Source of the DNA: Thalassobacter stenotrophicus
GTDB lineage: Bacteria > Pseudomonadota > Alphaproteobacteria > Rhodobacterales > Rhodobacteraceae
Assembly: GCF_001458315.1 (NCBI RefSeq)
Contig: NZ_CYRX01000026.1
Span: 1 to 64,000, forward strand
Length of the DNA stretch: 64,000 nucleotides
Direction: 5' to 3'
The first letter of the stretch is position 1; the number at the start of each line of letters is the position of its first letter. This document shows, piece by piece, positions 52,462-62,051 of the stretch. The position numbers and the translations under genes were made by a program. The notes under the pieces are model-generated. The model did no database searches. It was given only the letters and a program-made list of their open reading frames with translations, and was not told where the DNA came from.

Positions 52462-53458
52462 TGTCGTAAATGACCTCCAAACTTTCGACAGGCTTGGCAT
52501 TCTTGCCGCGCATGTCAGTGTCTGTGGCAGGCTCAAGCTTTACGCCCGCGCCGGTTTCAGAGCCATCGAACAGCTCCAAAAGGCCATCTTGGCTCAGGGC
52601 TGTGGGCCGCTGAGGAGGGGCCAATGCAACGTTGTCGCCAAGGGCCGCGAACAGGGCGCCCCATTCGCTCTCAGCGGTGCCGACGATTTGGTAGTTTGCA
52701 GATTTCTTGCGCAGATCATCGTTTTGCGGGATCGAGGCGAGGATCGGGATATCCACGGCCTCAGCAAAGGCCTGCGCCTCACCGGAACCATCATCCTTGT
52801 TGATCACAAGACCGGCGACGCCGACGTTGCCGCCCAGCTTGCGGAAGTATTCCACTGCCGAGCAGACATTGTTGGCCACATACAAGGATTGCAGGTCGTT
52901 CGAGGCAACCAAGATCACCTTTTGCGCCATGTCCCGGGCGATCGGCAGACCAAAGCCGCCGCATACCACGTCGCCGAGGAAATCGAGCAGAACGTAATCA
53001 AAGTCCCAATCGTGGAACCCTAGCTTTTCGAGCAATTCAAACCCGTGAATAATCCCGCGGCCACCACAGCCACGACCCACTTCGGGGCCGCCCAGTTCCA
53101 TCGCGAACACACCGCCACGCTTGAAACACACATCACCGATTTTGACCTCTTCACCCGCGAGCTTTTTCTTGGTCGAGGTTTCAATGATCGTGGGGCAGGC
53201 TTTGCCACCGAACAGCAGCGATGTGGTGTCGGATTTTGGGTCACACCCGATGAGCAGAACCCGTTTGCCCTGCTCGGCCATCATGTGGCTGAGGTTCGCG
53301 AGCGTAAAGGATTTCCCGATGCCGCCTTTGCCATAGATCGCAATGATCTGGGTCTTTTTCGTCGGTTCGCCCTGGGGCACTTCCAGTGTGGGTTCTTCGG
53401 CCGCTTCGTCACGCAGGCGGTCGTTGAATTCCTTCAGGTTCGGTACATCAAGGGTCAT
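52454..53458 (-). CDS. bchX: Chlorophyllide a reductase iron-sulfur ATPase BchX
   Basis: BchX is the NifH-like electron donor to BchYZ. The 334-residue protein has the P-loop [15 protein letters not shown], the cluster cysteines in GRGCGGRGII and DVVCGGFGLP, and an N-terminal extension of about 35 residues. GGGAG precedes the ATG. The end overlaps the 58-residue ORF. Confidence 0.96.
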   Translation of the reverse strand: MTLDVPNLKEFNDRLRDEAAEEPTLEVPQGEPTKKTQIIAIYGKGGIGKSFTLANLSHMMAEQGKRVLLIGCDPKSDTTSLLFGGKACPTIIETSTKKKLAGEEVKIGDVCFKRGGVFAMELGGPEVGRGCGGRGIIHGFELLEKLGFHDWDFDYVLLDFLGDVVCGGFGLPIARDMAQKVILVASNDLQSLYVANNVCSAVEYFRKLGGNVGVAGLVINKDDGSGEAQAFAEAVDIPILASIPQNDDLRKKSANYQIVGTAESEWGALFAALGDNVALAPPQRPTALSQDGLLELFDGSETGAGVKLEPATDTDMRGKNAKPVESLEVIYDNV

Positions 53459-53459
53459 T

Positions 53460-54410
53460 CTAGTGCTCCCAATTAAGGATCATCTTCAGGCAGGTTGGGT
53501 CATTGAACGCGGTCTGATACGCACTCGCGGCCCCTGCTTGTGAAGATTGGTGGGTAATAAGCCCGGCAAGGCTAAGCGCGCCGGTTTCAATAAGATCGCG
53601 GGTGGCGATCAGGTCGTCTGAGGTCCACTCTGCGGCGATGCGCAGGCGGGCTTCCTTCATGAACGCAGGCGGGAAGGCAAAGGTCAGCGGTTCGGGATAA
53701 AACCCGGCCAAAACGACCTCACCACCCTTGGCGATGCGCGACACAAAGGTATTCAAAAGATCGCCGTTGCCCGATGCGTCGATCACACAACCGTAGTCGT
53801 GGCGCGGGTCGGCGTCGGGATGGATCACATCATACCCGTCAGCCCCGGCCATACGATCGGTGTTAACCTCCCACACGGTGGGTGTCTTGCCGGAGGCGAT
53901 ACAGATACGGGCCAAAAGGCGACCAAAGACGCCGTGACCCACGATCAGGTCAGGCAATTCGGCAATAGGGGCGCAGATGGCGTGCCGCGCGGTGGCGGCT
54001 AACGCCAAGAGGGAGCCTTCGGGCCCCATCTGGCGGTCAATCTTTACGGCCCGCGCGCTGTCGGACACCAATCGGCTAGAGGCGCCGCCAAACAGGCCCT
54101 TCACATCGCCGTAGCAATTCGCACCCGGAACAAACACGTGATCGCCAACGGCGAATTCCGCGTCTGGGCCCGCTTCGACGACCTCACCAGAGGCCTCATA
54201 CCCAGGGATCAGAGGATACCCCATGCCGGGGAAGGGCGGCATATTGCCGGACCAAAACAGTTTCTCGGTGCCAGTGGAAATGCCGGAATGCGCAATTTCG
54301 ACCACAATGTCGGCAGCACCAGGAACGGACAGCGCAACGGTTTGCACGTCGATCTCCTTCGGGCCGGTCAAGATAACTGCGGTCGCGTCCACGTCTGTGA
54401 GTTCCTTCAC
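53460..54410 (-). CDS. bchC: 3-hydroxyethyl bacteriochlorophyllide a dehydrogenase
   Basis: BchC oxidises the hydroxyethyl group to the acetyl group of bacteriochlorophyll a. The 316-residue MDR-type protein has the signature [20 protein letters not shown]. The only well-placed start is GTG 54410, with AAGGAGAG and GAGG upstream. Two TGT-N12-ACA sites lie just ahead. Confidence 0.94.
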   Translation of the reverse strand: MKELTDVDATAVILTGPKEIDVQTVALSVPGAADIVVEIAHSGISTGTEKLFWSGNMPPFPGMGYPLIPGYEASGEVVEAGPDAEFAVGDHVFVPGANCYGDVKGLFGGASSRLVSDSARAVKIDRQMGPEGSLLALAATARHAICAPIAELPDLIVGHGVFGRLLARICIASGKTPTVWEVNTDRMAGADGYDVIHPDADPRHDYGCVIDASGNGDLLNTFVSRIAKGGEVVLAGFYPEPLTFAFPPAFMKEARLRIAAEWTSDDLIATRDLIETGALSLAGLITHQSSQAGAASAYQTAFNDPTCLKMILNWEH

Positions 54411-54458
54411 TCGCCTCGACTCTCCTTCGGAGACTCAAGGTGTGTCGATTTGTCGTGA

Positions 54459-54476
54459 TGTAAGAATAAACTGACA
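54459..54476. promoter_or_regulatory. PpsR/CrtJ-type site of bchC, proximal
   Basis: TGTAAGAATAAACTGACA fits TGT-N12-ACA. It is paired with the site at 54485 by an 8-base gap, the arrangement described for the bchC promoter of Rhodobacter. Confidence 0.8.
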
Positions 54477-54484
54477 GTTAATAA

Positions 54485-54502
54485 TGTCAATTAAAACTGA
54501 CA
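54485..54502. promoter_or_regulatory. PpsR/CrtJ-type site of bchC, distal
   Basis: TGTCAATTAAAACTGACA fits TGT-N12-ACA with extended arms. On the bchC strand it contains TTGACA, a likely -35, so repressor and polymerase would compete. Confidence 0.8.
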
Positions 54503-54514
54503 CTCAGCATTGCA

Positions 54515-55645
54515 TTAGCTCTGAGCGTGCTTACGTGCTTCGATCACGTGGGTCACAAACGCCCGCGAACTGCCTTGATCCGTGACCGTCGAGAACCCAG
54601 CAGCAAGCAGCATCTGTTTGATTTTATGGGGACTTCTGGCACGCCCAGTTTGCATCGCCAGCGTATAGAACGCGAAATATCCATCCCCACTACGCGTGGG
54701 GTTTTCGCCACCAGCCATAGGTTCGGACACGATCAGGCGCCCACCTTCGGGCAGAGTGTCATATATTTTAGACAGTAGTGCTGCCACCGTTTCATCCGCA
54801 TGATCATAGAGAACGCGGACCAGTGAAATCGCGTCAGCACCCTGCGGAAGAGGGTTATCACGAAAGCTGCCCGGCGTAATTGTCACCCGCTGGGATAGCC
54901 CCGCTTGGGCGAATTGCGCAGTCGCATCTGGCACCACAGCGGCCAGGTCGAACAAATGAAGCGCGGGCTTTTTGTGCCGCGCCCCAACAGCGCGCAAAAA
55001 CGCGCCCGTCCCGCCGCCAATATCCAAAACCGTCCGCGCATCGCGCAGGTCCACACGCGCCAGAGTATCCTCAGCCACAAGGACTTGGCTCTGCGCCATG
55101 AGGTCAGAATAGGTGCGCGCGGTTTCGGAATCTTCAGCCTGTGCTGCGCCGAAAACATAGGGCCAAAACTGCGCAAGCTCTGTGTCCTTTTGCTGTGCGA
55201 GCAAGGCCACAGGATCCTCAAGGTCGCGGTAGAATGCGCCGTGATGGCGGATCATCGCCTCTAGCCCGGGCACACCCTGCATCGCCGCACCCAGACGACC
55301 CGGACGATAAAGCGCGCGTTTTTTCGTCATTAGGCCCAATGCCACGGCGGCATCGCAAAGGATTTCCATCCGGTCCGCAGTCAGGTCGGTTCCTTTGGCC
55401 AAGTCCGCAGCCGACAAAGGTCCAGCCATCAGCGTCGGTAGTAGCCGCAGTTCAACCACAGCCAATAAAACTTGCGAGTAAACAAACCCAGAGACCAGAT
55501 CGAACAGCTTTTCGCCATCCTTACGCGCAATGCGGCGGGTCAACGGAAAACGCGCCGCCCAGCTTTGGAATCGGCGCGACGCAATCAAACGCGGCAACCA
55601 CGGCCCCTTGCGAGCCACGGGCATCTGCGGATCAGCGAGTGTCAT
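54515..55645 (-). CDS. crtF: Hydroxyneurosporene O-methyltransferase
   Basis: CrtF methylates the 1-hydroxy group in spheroidene synthesis with S-adenosylmethionine. The 376-residue protein has an N-terminal dimerisation domain and a methyltransferase domain with [20 protein letters not shown]. The ATG overlaps the crtE stop (ATGA). Confidence 0.94.
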   Translation of the reverse strand: MTLADPQMPVARKGPWLPRLIASRRFQSWAARFPLTRRIARKDGEKLFDLVSGFVYSQVLLAVVELRLLPTLMAGPLSAADLAKGTDLTADRMEILCDAAVALGLMTKKRALYRPGRLGAAMQGVPGLEAMIRHHGAFYRDLEDPVALLAQQKDTELAQFWPYVFGAAQAEDSETARTYSDLMAQSQVLVAEDTLARVDLRDARTVLDIGGGTGAFLRAVGARHKKPALHLFDLAAVVPDATAQFAQAGLSQRVTITPGSFRDNPLPQGADAISLVRVLYDHADETVAALLSKIYDTLPEGGRLIVSEPMAGGENPTRSGDGYFAFYTLAMQTGRARSPHKIKQMLLAAGFSTVTDQGSSRAFVTHVIEARKHAQS

Positions 55646-56514
55646 TCTGCTGCGGTGGATGCCGGCATCACTGGCGTCAGACGCTCAGCCGTTTTCCGCA
55701 CCATCTCTGCGAGCATGGCTTCGCCCGGACACGATGGGATCGACGAAATTGCCCCACCAAGAATATCCTCAAGGCGCTTTACCGCACCTCCAACACCGTA
55801 TTCGCTAACGGCATTGGGGCGATTGTGCAGAGCGTCTTGTCCAGCAGGTTTTCCAATCGTGTCCGCATCATACAGCGCATCAAGCAGGTCATCGGCCACT
55901 TGGAACGCCTCACCAATACGCGCGCCAAGTTCGGTCCAAGGTTCAGCCTCTTGCCCCGCAGCGATGGCACCCATGCGGGTCGCGGCAGTAAACAGTGCGC
56001 CAGTTTTCGCCCGGTGATAGGCGGACAGATCAATATGTTCTTCGCTTTCCCAACCTTGGCCTGCACAAATTCCATTCGGCATACCGGTAAAGTTGGCGAG
56101 TTCGGACATCAGCTCAGCAGCACGGGCAGGGTGTTTGCGCGCAACCTGGGCCAGTGTGTCGAACCCTTGAACAATGAGACTATCACCTGTCAGCAGCGCC
56201 AAAGCTTCGCCGTATTCTTTGTGAACCGTCGGCTTGCCGCGCCGGGTGTCGGCGTCATCGAAGCAAGGCATGTCATCGTGAACGAGGCTCGCGCAGTGGA
56301 TCAACTCAATCGAGGTTGCCGCCGCGTTGGACACATCAGGCGCATCATCGCCACAAGCTAAAGCCACAGAAAGTGAGATTGTCGGACGAATGCGCGCCCC
56401 TCCGGGCTTCATTGCGTAGAACAATGCATTAGAAAGCTGGGTCGGAGCAGAACCGCGCCGCGCCCGCAAAAGAGCCGCGTCAATCGCGTTTTCGATGCGA
56501 GTTTTCAATGGCAT
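55642..56514 (-). CDS. crtE: Geranylgeranyl diphosphate synthase
   Basis: CrtE extends prenyl diphosphates to the C20 unit used for carotenoids and the bacteriochlorophyll tail. From ATG 56514, with GGAGATC 6 bases before, it has 290 residues. First Asp-rich motif: [18 protein letters not shown]. Second: [13 protein letters not shown]. Earlier in-frame ATGs (56541, 56556) would lie inside the regulatory sites and are rejected. Confidence 0.95.
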   Translation of the reverse strand: MPLKTRIENAIDAALLRARRGSAPTQLSNALFYAMKPGGARIRPTISLSVALACGDDAPDVSNAAATSIELIHCASLVHDDMPCFDDADTRRGKPTVHKEYGEALALLTGDSLIVQGFDTLAQVARKHPARAAELMSELANFTGMPNGICAGQGWESEEHIDLSAYHRAKTGALFTAATRMGAIAAGQEAEPWTELGARIGEAFQVADDLLDALYDADTIGKPAGQDALHNRPNAVSEYGVGGAVKRLEDILGGAISSIPSCPGEAMLAEMVRKTAERLTPVMPASTAAE

Positions 56515-56535
56515 ATCGGATCTCCGTACCGTTAG

Positions 56536-56553
56536 TGTCATAATTATCTGACA
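56536..56553. promoter_or_regulatory. PpsR/CrtJ-type site (crtE side)
   Basis: TGTCATAATTATCTGACA is TGT-N12-ACA with TGTCA/TGACA arms, in the crtE-crtD divergent region. Confidence 0.8.
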
Positions 56554-56559
56554 CATACA

Positions 56560-56577
56560 TGTAAATCACACTGGACA
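56560..56577. promoter_or_regulatory. PpsR/CrtJ-type site (crtD side)
   Basis: TGTAAATCACACTGGACA fits TGT-N12-ACA and is 6 bases from the crtE-side site. Confidence 0.72.
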
Positions 56578-56606
56578 TATGAGCCGTCCGAGTCAACTGT
56601 TTGTGT

Positions 56607-58160
56607 ATGACAAGACAGATTGTGATCATCGGAGCCGGGGTAGGTGGCCTCGCCACCGCCATGCGGCTGTGCGCCCATGGTGACGTCACAATTCTTGAGG
56701 CGCACGACGCGCCCGGCGGCAAGATGCGAACGGTCCCGTCGGACGCTGGCCCTGTCGATGCTGGCCCAACTGTCATGACCATGCGGCCTGTTTTTGAGGA
56801 CTTGTTCCACAGCGCAGGTGCACGGCTGGATGACCATGTCACCCTCGTGCCCGAAACGATACTCGCCCGTCATCACTGGCAAGACGGCAGCACACTGGAC
56901 CTGTTCGCAGATCAACGCGCATCCGAGGACGCGGTGGGTACATTCGCCGGTGCCAAAGCCGCGCGCGAATTTCGGCGGTTTTCTAAGACCGCCGCGCAGC
57001 TGTTCAACGCCTTTGAGGGCCCCATGATGCACAGCGCGGCACCGTCCCAAGACGCGCTAACCCGGCATGTAATGCGGCACCCCAGCCTTATCCCCGCGAT
57101 GGCGCCCGGCTTATCGCTTGCGCGCAAGCTCGCGCTTTCGTTTTCGGACCCCCGGTTGCGGCAATTGTTCGGACGCTACGCTACCTATGTTGGCGGTTCG
57201 CCCTATCAATCGCCCGCGATCCTTGGGTTGATCTGGCACGCAGAGGCGCAGGGTGTTTGGCGCGTTGAAGGCGGTATGCATATGTTGGCGCAAGCGATGG
57301 CCAATGTTGCCACACAGGCAGGCGCGACCCTTCGAACAAACAGCTCTGTCATCCGTATCGAAACCCAAGGCGATAAGGTTGTCGCGGTTCACACCAAAGA
57401 TGCACGCTACCCCGCCGATGTCGTCGTTTTTAACGGCGATCCAAAGGCGTTGAACGCGGGGCTTTTGGGCGCCTCATCACAAAAAGCCGTTCCGCCCCAA
57501 GAACCAAGAAGCCTATCAGCCTTTGTCTGGTCATTCGCCGCAACACGGTCTGGTGTCGCACTGGACCATCACAATGTGTTCTTTGCAAAAGACCCTAAAC
57601 ATGAGTTTTCCGCAATCGAAGCCGGGCAAATGCCCACCGATGCCACGCTATATGTATGTGCCCAAGATCGCGGAACAGGCACGCAAACGGACGGCCCTGA
57701 GCGGTTTGAGATCATTATGAACGGCCCACCGCGCCCCCAAACCGAACCGAGCCAAAAGGAGATGAATCAATGTCACCACGTGACCTTTCAGACGCTAGAG
57801 GGCATGGGGCTCAGGTTCTCTCCGCAGCCGTCAACAGCCGCACTCACGACACCAGAGATGTTCAATCGTCTGTTTCCGGCATCGGACGGATCCCTTTACG
57901 GGCGATCCCCACATGGAATGATGGCAGCGTTCCAACGCCCGACCGCGCGGACACCCTTGGCCGGGCTTTATCTCGCGAGCGGGGGGGCGCATCCGGGGGC
58001 GGGCATTCCGATGGCGGCTCTCTCCGGCAAGCACGCGGCAGAGGCGATCTTGAGCGACCTTGCTTCAACATCGACGTCCCCGAAAACGGCTATGCGTGGT
58101 GGTACATTGACGGCATCAGCGAAGACGGAAGCCGCGCGATCTCGATCATCGCCTTCATAG
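56607..58160 (+). CDS. crtD: Methoxyneurosporene (hydroxyneurosporene) desaturase
   Basis: CrtD is a CrtI relative that makes the C-3,4 double bond. The 517-residue protein begins MTRQIVIIGAGVGGLATAMR and ends its conserved part with SGGAHPGAGIPMAALSGKHA. Beyond about residue 490 comes a Ser/Thr/Arg-rich tail of some 30 residues, which is the other-frame reading of the start of CrtC. No good ribosome-binding site precedes the ATG at 56607. The gene contains a run of seven G residues (57981-57987) inside the conserved SGGAHP codons. Confidence 0.93.
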   Translation: MTRQIVIIGAGVGGLATAMRLCAHGDVTILEAHDAPGGKMRTVPSDAGPVDAGPTVMTMRPVFEDLFHSAGARLDDHVTLVPETILARHHWQDGSTLDLFADQRASEDAVGTFAGAKAAREFRRFSKTAAQLFNAFEGPMMHSAAPSQDALTRHVMRHPSLIPAMAPGLSLARKLALSFSDPRLRQLFGRYATYVGGSPYQSPAILGLIWHAEAQGVWRVEGGMHMLAQAMANVATQAGATLRTNSSVIRIETQGDKVVAVHTKDARYPADVVVFNGDPKALNAGLLGASSQKAVPPQEPRSLSAFVWSFAATRSGVALDHHNVFFAKDPKHEFSAIEAGQMPTDATLYVCAQDRGTGTQTDGPERFEIIMNGPPRPQTEPSQKEMNQCHHVTFQTLEGMGLRFSPQPSTAALTTPEMFNRLFPASDGSLYGRSPHGMMAAFQRPTARTPLAGLYLASGGAHPGAGIPMAALSGKHAAEAILSDLASTSTSPKTAMRGGTLTASAKTEAARSRSSPS

Positions 58161-58981
58161 GGTCGGTCTTTTCGCCCTGGTACCGGTGGTCGGGGCGCAA
58201 AGACCCCGCCAATCACTGCTGCATCAATGTCGCGACCTACGGGCGGGGCGGACGCTGGACCATGACCGACAGGGGGCGTTCGGCGCTAAAGCTCTCGGAT
58301 GAAACAATGACGGTTGGCCCATCGTCCCTGCATTGGGACGGCGAAAAACTGGTGATCGACCTGAACGAGATCAGCACGCCCCACGCACAGCGGCTTGCGG
58401 GTAAGGTCACGATCCGACCCAAAACGCTCACCTCCGTTGAACTACCCTTAACGGACGACGGTCGTCATGTTTGGCGTCCCTTTGCACCATCGAGCGACAT
58501 TGAAGTTGACCTGAACCGCCCCGGTTGGCGTTGGAATGGGCACGGTTATTTCGACAGCAACTTTGGGACGGCAGCCCTAGAGGATGACTTCAGCTATTGG
58601 ACGTGGGGCCGGTATCCGGTGCCGGGCGGATCTGTCACGTTTTATGACGCGGACCGCCGTGATGGCAGCGAGCTGTCCGTCGCAGTGCGGTTCGGCGATG
58701 ATGGGTCGGTTGAGGAAATTCCCGGCCCCCCACGTACCCGCATGGCAAGATCCCGCTGGTTGGTCCGCCGCGAAACCCGCGCAGACCCTGGCACCGCCCC
58801 GCGTGAGGTCAAAATGATGCTCGACGCACCGTTTTATTCACGCAGCGCAGTCAAAACCATGATCGACGGCCATGAAACCATCGGTGTGCATGAGGCGCTC
58901 GACCTCAACCGTTTTGGGACGAAACTCATTAAGCCGATGCTCGCGGTCAAAGTGCCCCGCCGCGCCCGCTGGCAATTTTGA
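57770..58981 (+). CDS. crtC: Carotenoid 1,2-hydratase (hydroxyneurosporene synthase)
   Basis: CrtC hydrates the terminal double bond of neurosporene and related carotenoids. Recognisable homology starts near 58070 with DVPENGYAWWYIDGISEDG and runs to the stop, about 303 residues, the usual family size. No ATG, GTG or TTG lies in this frame between 57770 and the conserved start. The ATG at 57770 has an excellent AAGGAG at 8 bases but would overlap crtD by 391 bases and add 100 non-homologous residues. The true initiation point is therefore unresolved; the stop and identity are firm. Confidence 0.88.
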   Translation: MSPRDLSDARGHGAQVLSAAVNSRTHDTRDVQSSVSGIGRIPLRAIPTWNDGSVPTPDRADTLGRALSRERGGASGGGHSDGGSLRQARGRGDLERPCFNIDVPENGYAWWYIDGISEDGSRAISIIAFIGSVFSPWYRWSGRKDPANHCCINVATYGRGGRWTMTDRGRSALKLSDETMTVGPSSLHWDGEKLVIDLNEISTPHAQRLAGKVTIRPKTLTSVELPLTDDGRHVWRPFAPSSDIEVDLNRPGWRWNGHGYFDSNFGTAALEDDFSYWTWGRYPVPGGSVTFYDADRRDGSELSVAVRFGDDGSVEEIPGPPRTRMARSRWLVRRETRADPGTAPREVKMMLDAPFYSRSAVKTMIDGHETIGVHEALDLNRFGTKLIKPMLAVKVPRRARWQF

Positions 58982-59020
58982 ACGACCCCCGGCATACAGG
59001 GGCCAAACGGAGGTCAAAAG

Positions 59021-59569
59021 ATGAGCGAATTTCCCGGTTGGCACGGCACAACAATCATCGGTGTGCGCAAAGGCGGTAAGGTCGTTGTTGCGGGCGACGG
59101 ACAGGTGTCGCTTGGGCAAACGGTCATCAAGGGTACGGCGCGCAAAGTGCGCAGGCTTTCACCTGGCGGGCATGAAGTTGTTGCGGGCTTTGCCGGATCA
59201 ACGGCCGATGCCTTCACCCTGCTTGAACGGTTAGAAACCAAGCTAGAGGCCACCCCGGGCCAACTGGCCCGCGCAAGCGTCGAATTGGCCAAAGACTGGC
59301 GCACCGACAAGTACCTGCAAAAGCTAGAAGCGATGCTGATCGTCACGGACGGCACCGACCTGTTCGTGATCACCGGCGCGGGCGATGTGCTGGAGCCAGA
59401 GCATGACATCGCCGCTATCGGGTCGGGCGGGAACTTCGCGCTCGCGGCAGCGCGCGGCCTGATGGAAACAGACTTAGACGCCGAAACATTGGCACGCAAA
59501 GCCATGGCCATTGCTGCCGACATTTGCGTTTACACCAATGGCAAGCTCACGGTTGAAACGATCGGCTGA
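59021..59569 (+). CDS. hslV: ATP-dependent protease subunit HslV
   Basis: HslV is the proteasome-like peptidase driven by HslU. The 182-residue protein has the family core [20 protein letters not shown]. The catalytic threonine would be Thr10, so nine residues (starting MSEFPGWHG) must be removed, unlike the Met-Thr-Thr start of E. coli; from memory, a similar extension occurs in other Rhodobacterales. Start ATG 59021. The hslU gene follows after one intervening gene. Confidence 0.94.
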   Translation: MSEFPGWHGTTIIGVRKGGKVVVAGDGQVSLGQTVIKGTARKVRRLSPGGHEVVAGFAGSTADAFTLLERLETKLEATPGQLARASVELAKDWRTDKYLQKLEAMLIVTDGTDLFVITGAGDVLEPEHDIAAIGSGGNFALAAARGLMETDLDAETLARKAMAIAADICVYTNGKLTVETIG

Positions 59570-59572
59570 CAC

Positions 59573-60652
59573 ATGTGGCGCGCGCTCATCGTTTTGGGAT
59601 TATTAGCGGGCTGCGCACCACGCGCGGCCCTCATGAGCGCGCCATCTGGACTTGATCTACCGACCCGGTCGGTCTTTGTGACGACACAGCGCGATATTGA
59701 TCCTGATACTCGCGTTCTGACATCGGCGCGCAGTCCACAATCCCGCCATATGCAGATCGACATCACGCTGCCGCCCAATCGGCCGGAGGGAGAAGTTGCC
59801 TTTCCTTTCCGCAAGCCTGACCCTGAAACCGACATGCTGGTCAGCGATGTAACACCTTTTGGTACCCAGCGCGCGCTGATCACCGGCATCAAACGCGCCT
59901 TATCCCAAAGTGATGAAAAACGCGTTCAGCTTTATATTCACGGCTACAACAACACCTTTGCTGACGGCGTTTTGCGAACCGTGCAAATGGCTGAGGACTT
60001 TGATTTCAACGGCGTGTCGGCGCATTACTCATGGCCATCTGCAGGCAACGCGCTTGCCTATGCGTTTGACCGTGAATCCATCATGGCATCGCGCTCAGGG
60101 CTGCAAGATCTCATCGTGGCCCTGTCTGGGTTAACAACCAAAGAATTCACCGTCGTCGCCCACTCTGTCGGATCGGATCTGTTGATGGAGGTCCTACGAG
60201 ACTTGGCAATCTCTGGCCGGCGCGACGTGTTGGATAGGTTGGATGGCGTCGTCCTGATTTCGCCAGATATCGACCTTGATGTGTTCAAGGCGCAGGCCAC
60301 CCGGATTGGCAAATTGCCTGATCCGTTTATCGTGATTGCCTCTCCGAACGATCGGGCGTTAACGGTCTCTGCCCGGCTGACGGGCCAAGTAAGCCGGGTT
60401 GGTTCCTTGGGGGATTCAGATGAGTTGGGGGCTTTCGATCTATTGTTTTTGGATGTCAGCGGATTGTCATCAGGGGGCGACAGGCTTCGGCACTTTACGG
60501 CAGCCTCATCGCCAGAAGCCATTCGCCTGATCCGCCAACTGTCAAAAACCGCTGATGCCTTGGGCCGCGATGCCGCCCTGAGGCCGGGACTTATTCCGGG
60601 CTCGGTCATCCGCGCCCGCCAAACAACACGTATCATCCTTGGGCAGCCCTAG
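59573..60652 (+). CDS. Lipoprotein alpha/beta hydrolase (DUF900-like)
   Basis: The 359-residue protein has a lipoprotein signal (GLLAGC, Cys14) and a DUF900-like hydrolase fold with YIHGYNNTFADGV as oxyanion region and VVAHSVGSDLLMEVL as the nucleophile elbow (AHSxG rather than GHSxG). It is probably membrane-anchored in the periplasm. It starts 3 bases after hslV and precedes hslU, so it is likely co-transcribed with this protease. Substrate unknown. Confidence 0.75.
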   Translation: MWRALIVLGLLAGCAPRAALMSAPSGLDLPTRSVFVTTQRDIDPDTRVLTSARSPQSRHMQIDITLPPNRPEGEVAFPFRKPDPETDMLVSDVTPFGTQRALITGIKRALSQSDEKRVQLYIHGYNNTFADGVLRTVQMAEDFDFNGVSAHYSWPSAGNALAYAFDRESIMASRSGLQDLIVALSGLTTKEFTVVAHSVGSDLLMEVLRDLAISGRRDVLDRLDGVVLISPDIDLDVFKAQATRIGKLPDPFIVIASPNDRALTVSARLTGQVSRVGSLGDSDELGAFDLLFLDVSGLSSGGDRLRHFTAASSPEAIRLIRQLSKTADALGRDAALRPGLIPGSVIRARQTTRIILGQP

Positions 60653-60709
60653 ACCGATTGGTTGCGATTTTCGACCGGGCGCTTAGTTAGGACCAAGAAG
60701 GAGACCATA

Positions 60710-62011
60710 ATGACCAACCTGACCCCGCGTGAAATCGTATCCGAGCTTGACCGTTTCATCATCGGCCAAAAGGATGCCAAGCGGGCTGTTGCCGTGGCGC
60801 TCCGCAATCGTTGGCGCCGCAAGCAGTTGGGCGATGACCTGCGCGATGAAGTGTATCCCAAGAACATCTTGATGATCGGCCCCACCGGCGTTGGCAAAAC
60901 CGAAATCTCTCGTCGTCTTGCCAAGCTTGCGCGCGCGCCGTTTCTAAAGGTTGAGGCCACGAAATTCACCGAAGTCGGTTATGTTGGTCGCGATGTAGAG
61001 CAGATCATTCGTGATTTGGTGGACAGTGCCATCCTGATGACCCGTGAACACATGCGCGATGAGGTTAAAGCCAATGCTCATTCCGCCGCAGAGGAGCGGG
61101 TGATTGACGTGCTGGCCGGTGACGGCGCCCGCGATGGCACCCGGGATATGTTCCGCAAAAAACTGCGCGCCGGTGAATTGGACGACAAGATCATTGAGCT
61201 TGAGGTGCAGGATACCTCGAACCCGATGCCCTTTGAGATCCCGGGCCAGCCCGGACAGATGCCCGGCGGCATGGATCTTGGGGCAATGTTTGGCAAAGCA
61301 TTCCAGCGCACAGTTACGAAACGCCTAACCGTTGCGGCCAGCTATGATCTGCTGATCGACGAAGAGGCTGACAAACTGCTCGATGCTGAGGCCGTCAATC
61401 GTGAGGCGATCCGTGCGGTTGAGCAATCTGGCATCGTATTTATCGATGAAATCGACAAGGTTTGCGCCCGCTCTGATGCGCGTGGCGGTGACGTGTCCCG
61501 CGAAGGGGTGCAGCGTGATTTATTGCCTCTGATTGAAGGTACAACCGTTTCGACCAAGCACGGACCCGTCAAAACCGACCACGTCCTGTTCATTGCATCC
61601 GGTGCGTTTCATATCGCAAAACCCTCGGACCTTTTGCCCGAACTTCAGGGTCGTTTGCCCATCCGCGTCGAATTGCGCGGCCTGACCGAAGAAGACTTCG
61701 TGCGCATTCTGACGGAAACCGACAACGCGCTGACACGGCAATACACGGCGCTGATGGCGACGGAAGAAGTCACTGTTGATTTCACGCCCGAGGGTATCGG
61801 TGCCTTGGCCCGCATCGCCGCTGAGGTAAACGAAAGCGTTGAGAATATCGGGGCACGGCGGCTTTATACGGTGCTGGAACGCGTGTTCGAGGATCTTAGC
61901 TTTTCCGCGCCTGATCGGACCGGCGATACGGTTACGGTTGATGCGGCATTTGTTGACAAACACCTCGGCGCTTTGGCGAAATCGACCGATCTAAGCCGTT
62001 ATGTGCTCTAA
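60710..62011 (+). CDS. hslU: ATP-dependent protease ATPase subunit HslU
   Basis: HslU is the AAA+ unfoldase that feeds HslV. From ATG 60710 (AAGGAG 6 bases ahead) it has 433 residues, starting [17 protein letters not shown], with Walker [10 protein letters not shown], the I domain around residues 110-220 and Walker [13 protein letters not shown] longer frame from 60662 is not supported. Confidence 0.97.
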   Translation: MTNLTPREIVSELDRFIIGQKDAKRAVAVALRNRWRRKQLGDDLRDEVYPKNILMIGPTGVGKTEISRRLAKLARAPFLKVEATKFTEVGYVGRDVEQIIRDLVDSAILMTREHMRDEVKANAHSAAEERVIDVLAGDGARDGTRDMFRKKLRAGELDDKIIELEVQDTSNPMPFEIPGQPGQMPGGMDLGAMFGKAFQRTVTKRLTVAASYDLLIDEEADKLLDAEAVNREAIRAVEQSGIVFIDEIDKVCARSDARGGDVSREGVQRDLLPLIEGTTVSTKHGPVKTDHVLFIASGAFHIAKPSDLLPELQGRLPIRVELRGLTEEDFVRILTETDNALTRQYTALMATEEVTVDFTPEGIGALARIAAEVNESVENIGARRLYTVLERVFEDLSFSAPDRTGDTVTVDAAFVDKHLGALAKSTDLSRYVL

Positions 62012-62051
62012 AACACTAGCGTGATGCACCCTTGGGCCGTAACGCTTGGCC

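Noticed and set aside
55141-56361. 406-codon frame antisense to crtF and crtE
   Set aside because: Both sense genes are firm and the antisense protein is low in recognisable structure.
62046-62051. TTG start for the MFS permease
   Set aside because: An ATG two codons later is equally placed and no ribosome-binding site favours the TTG.
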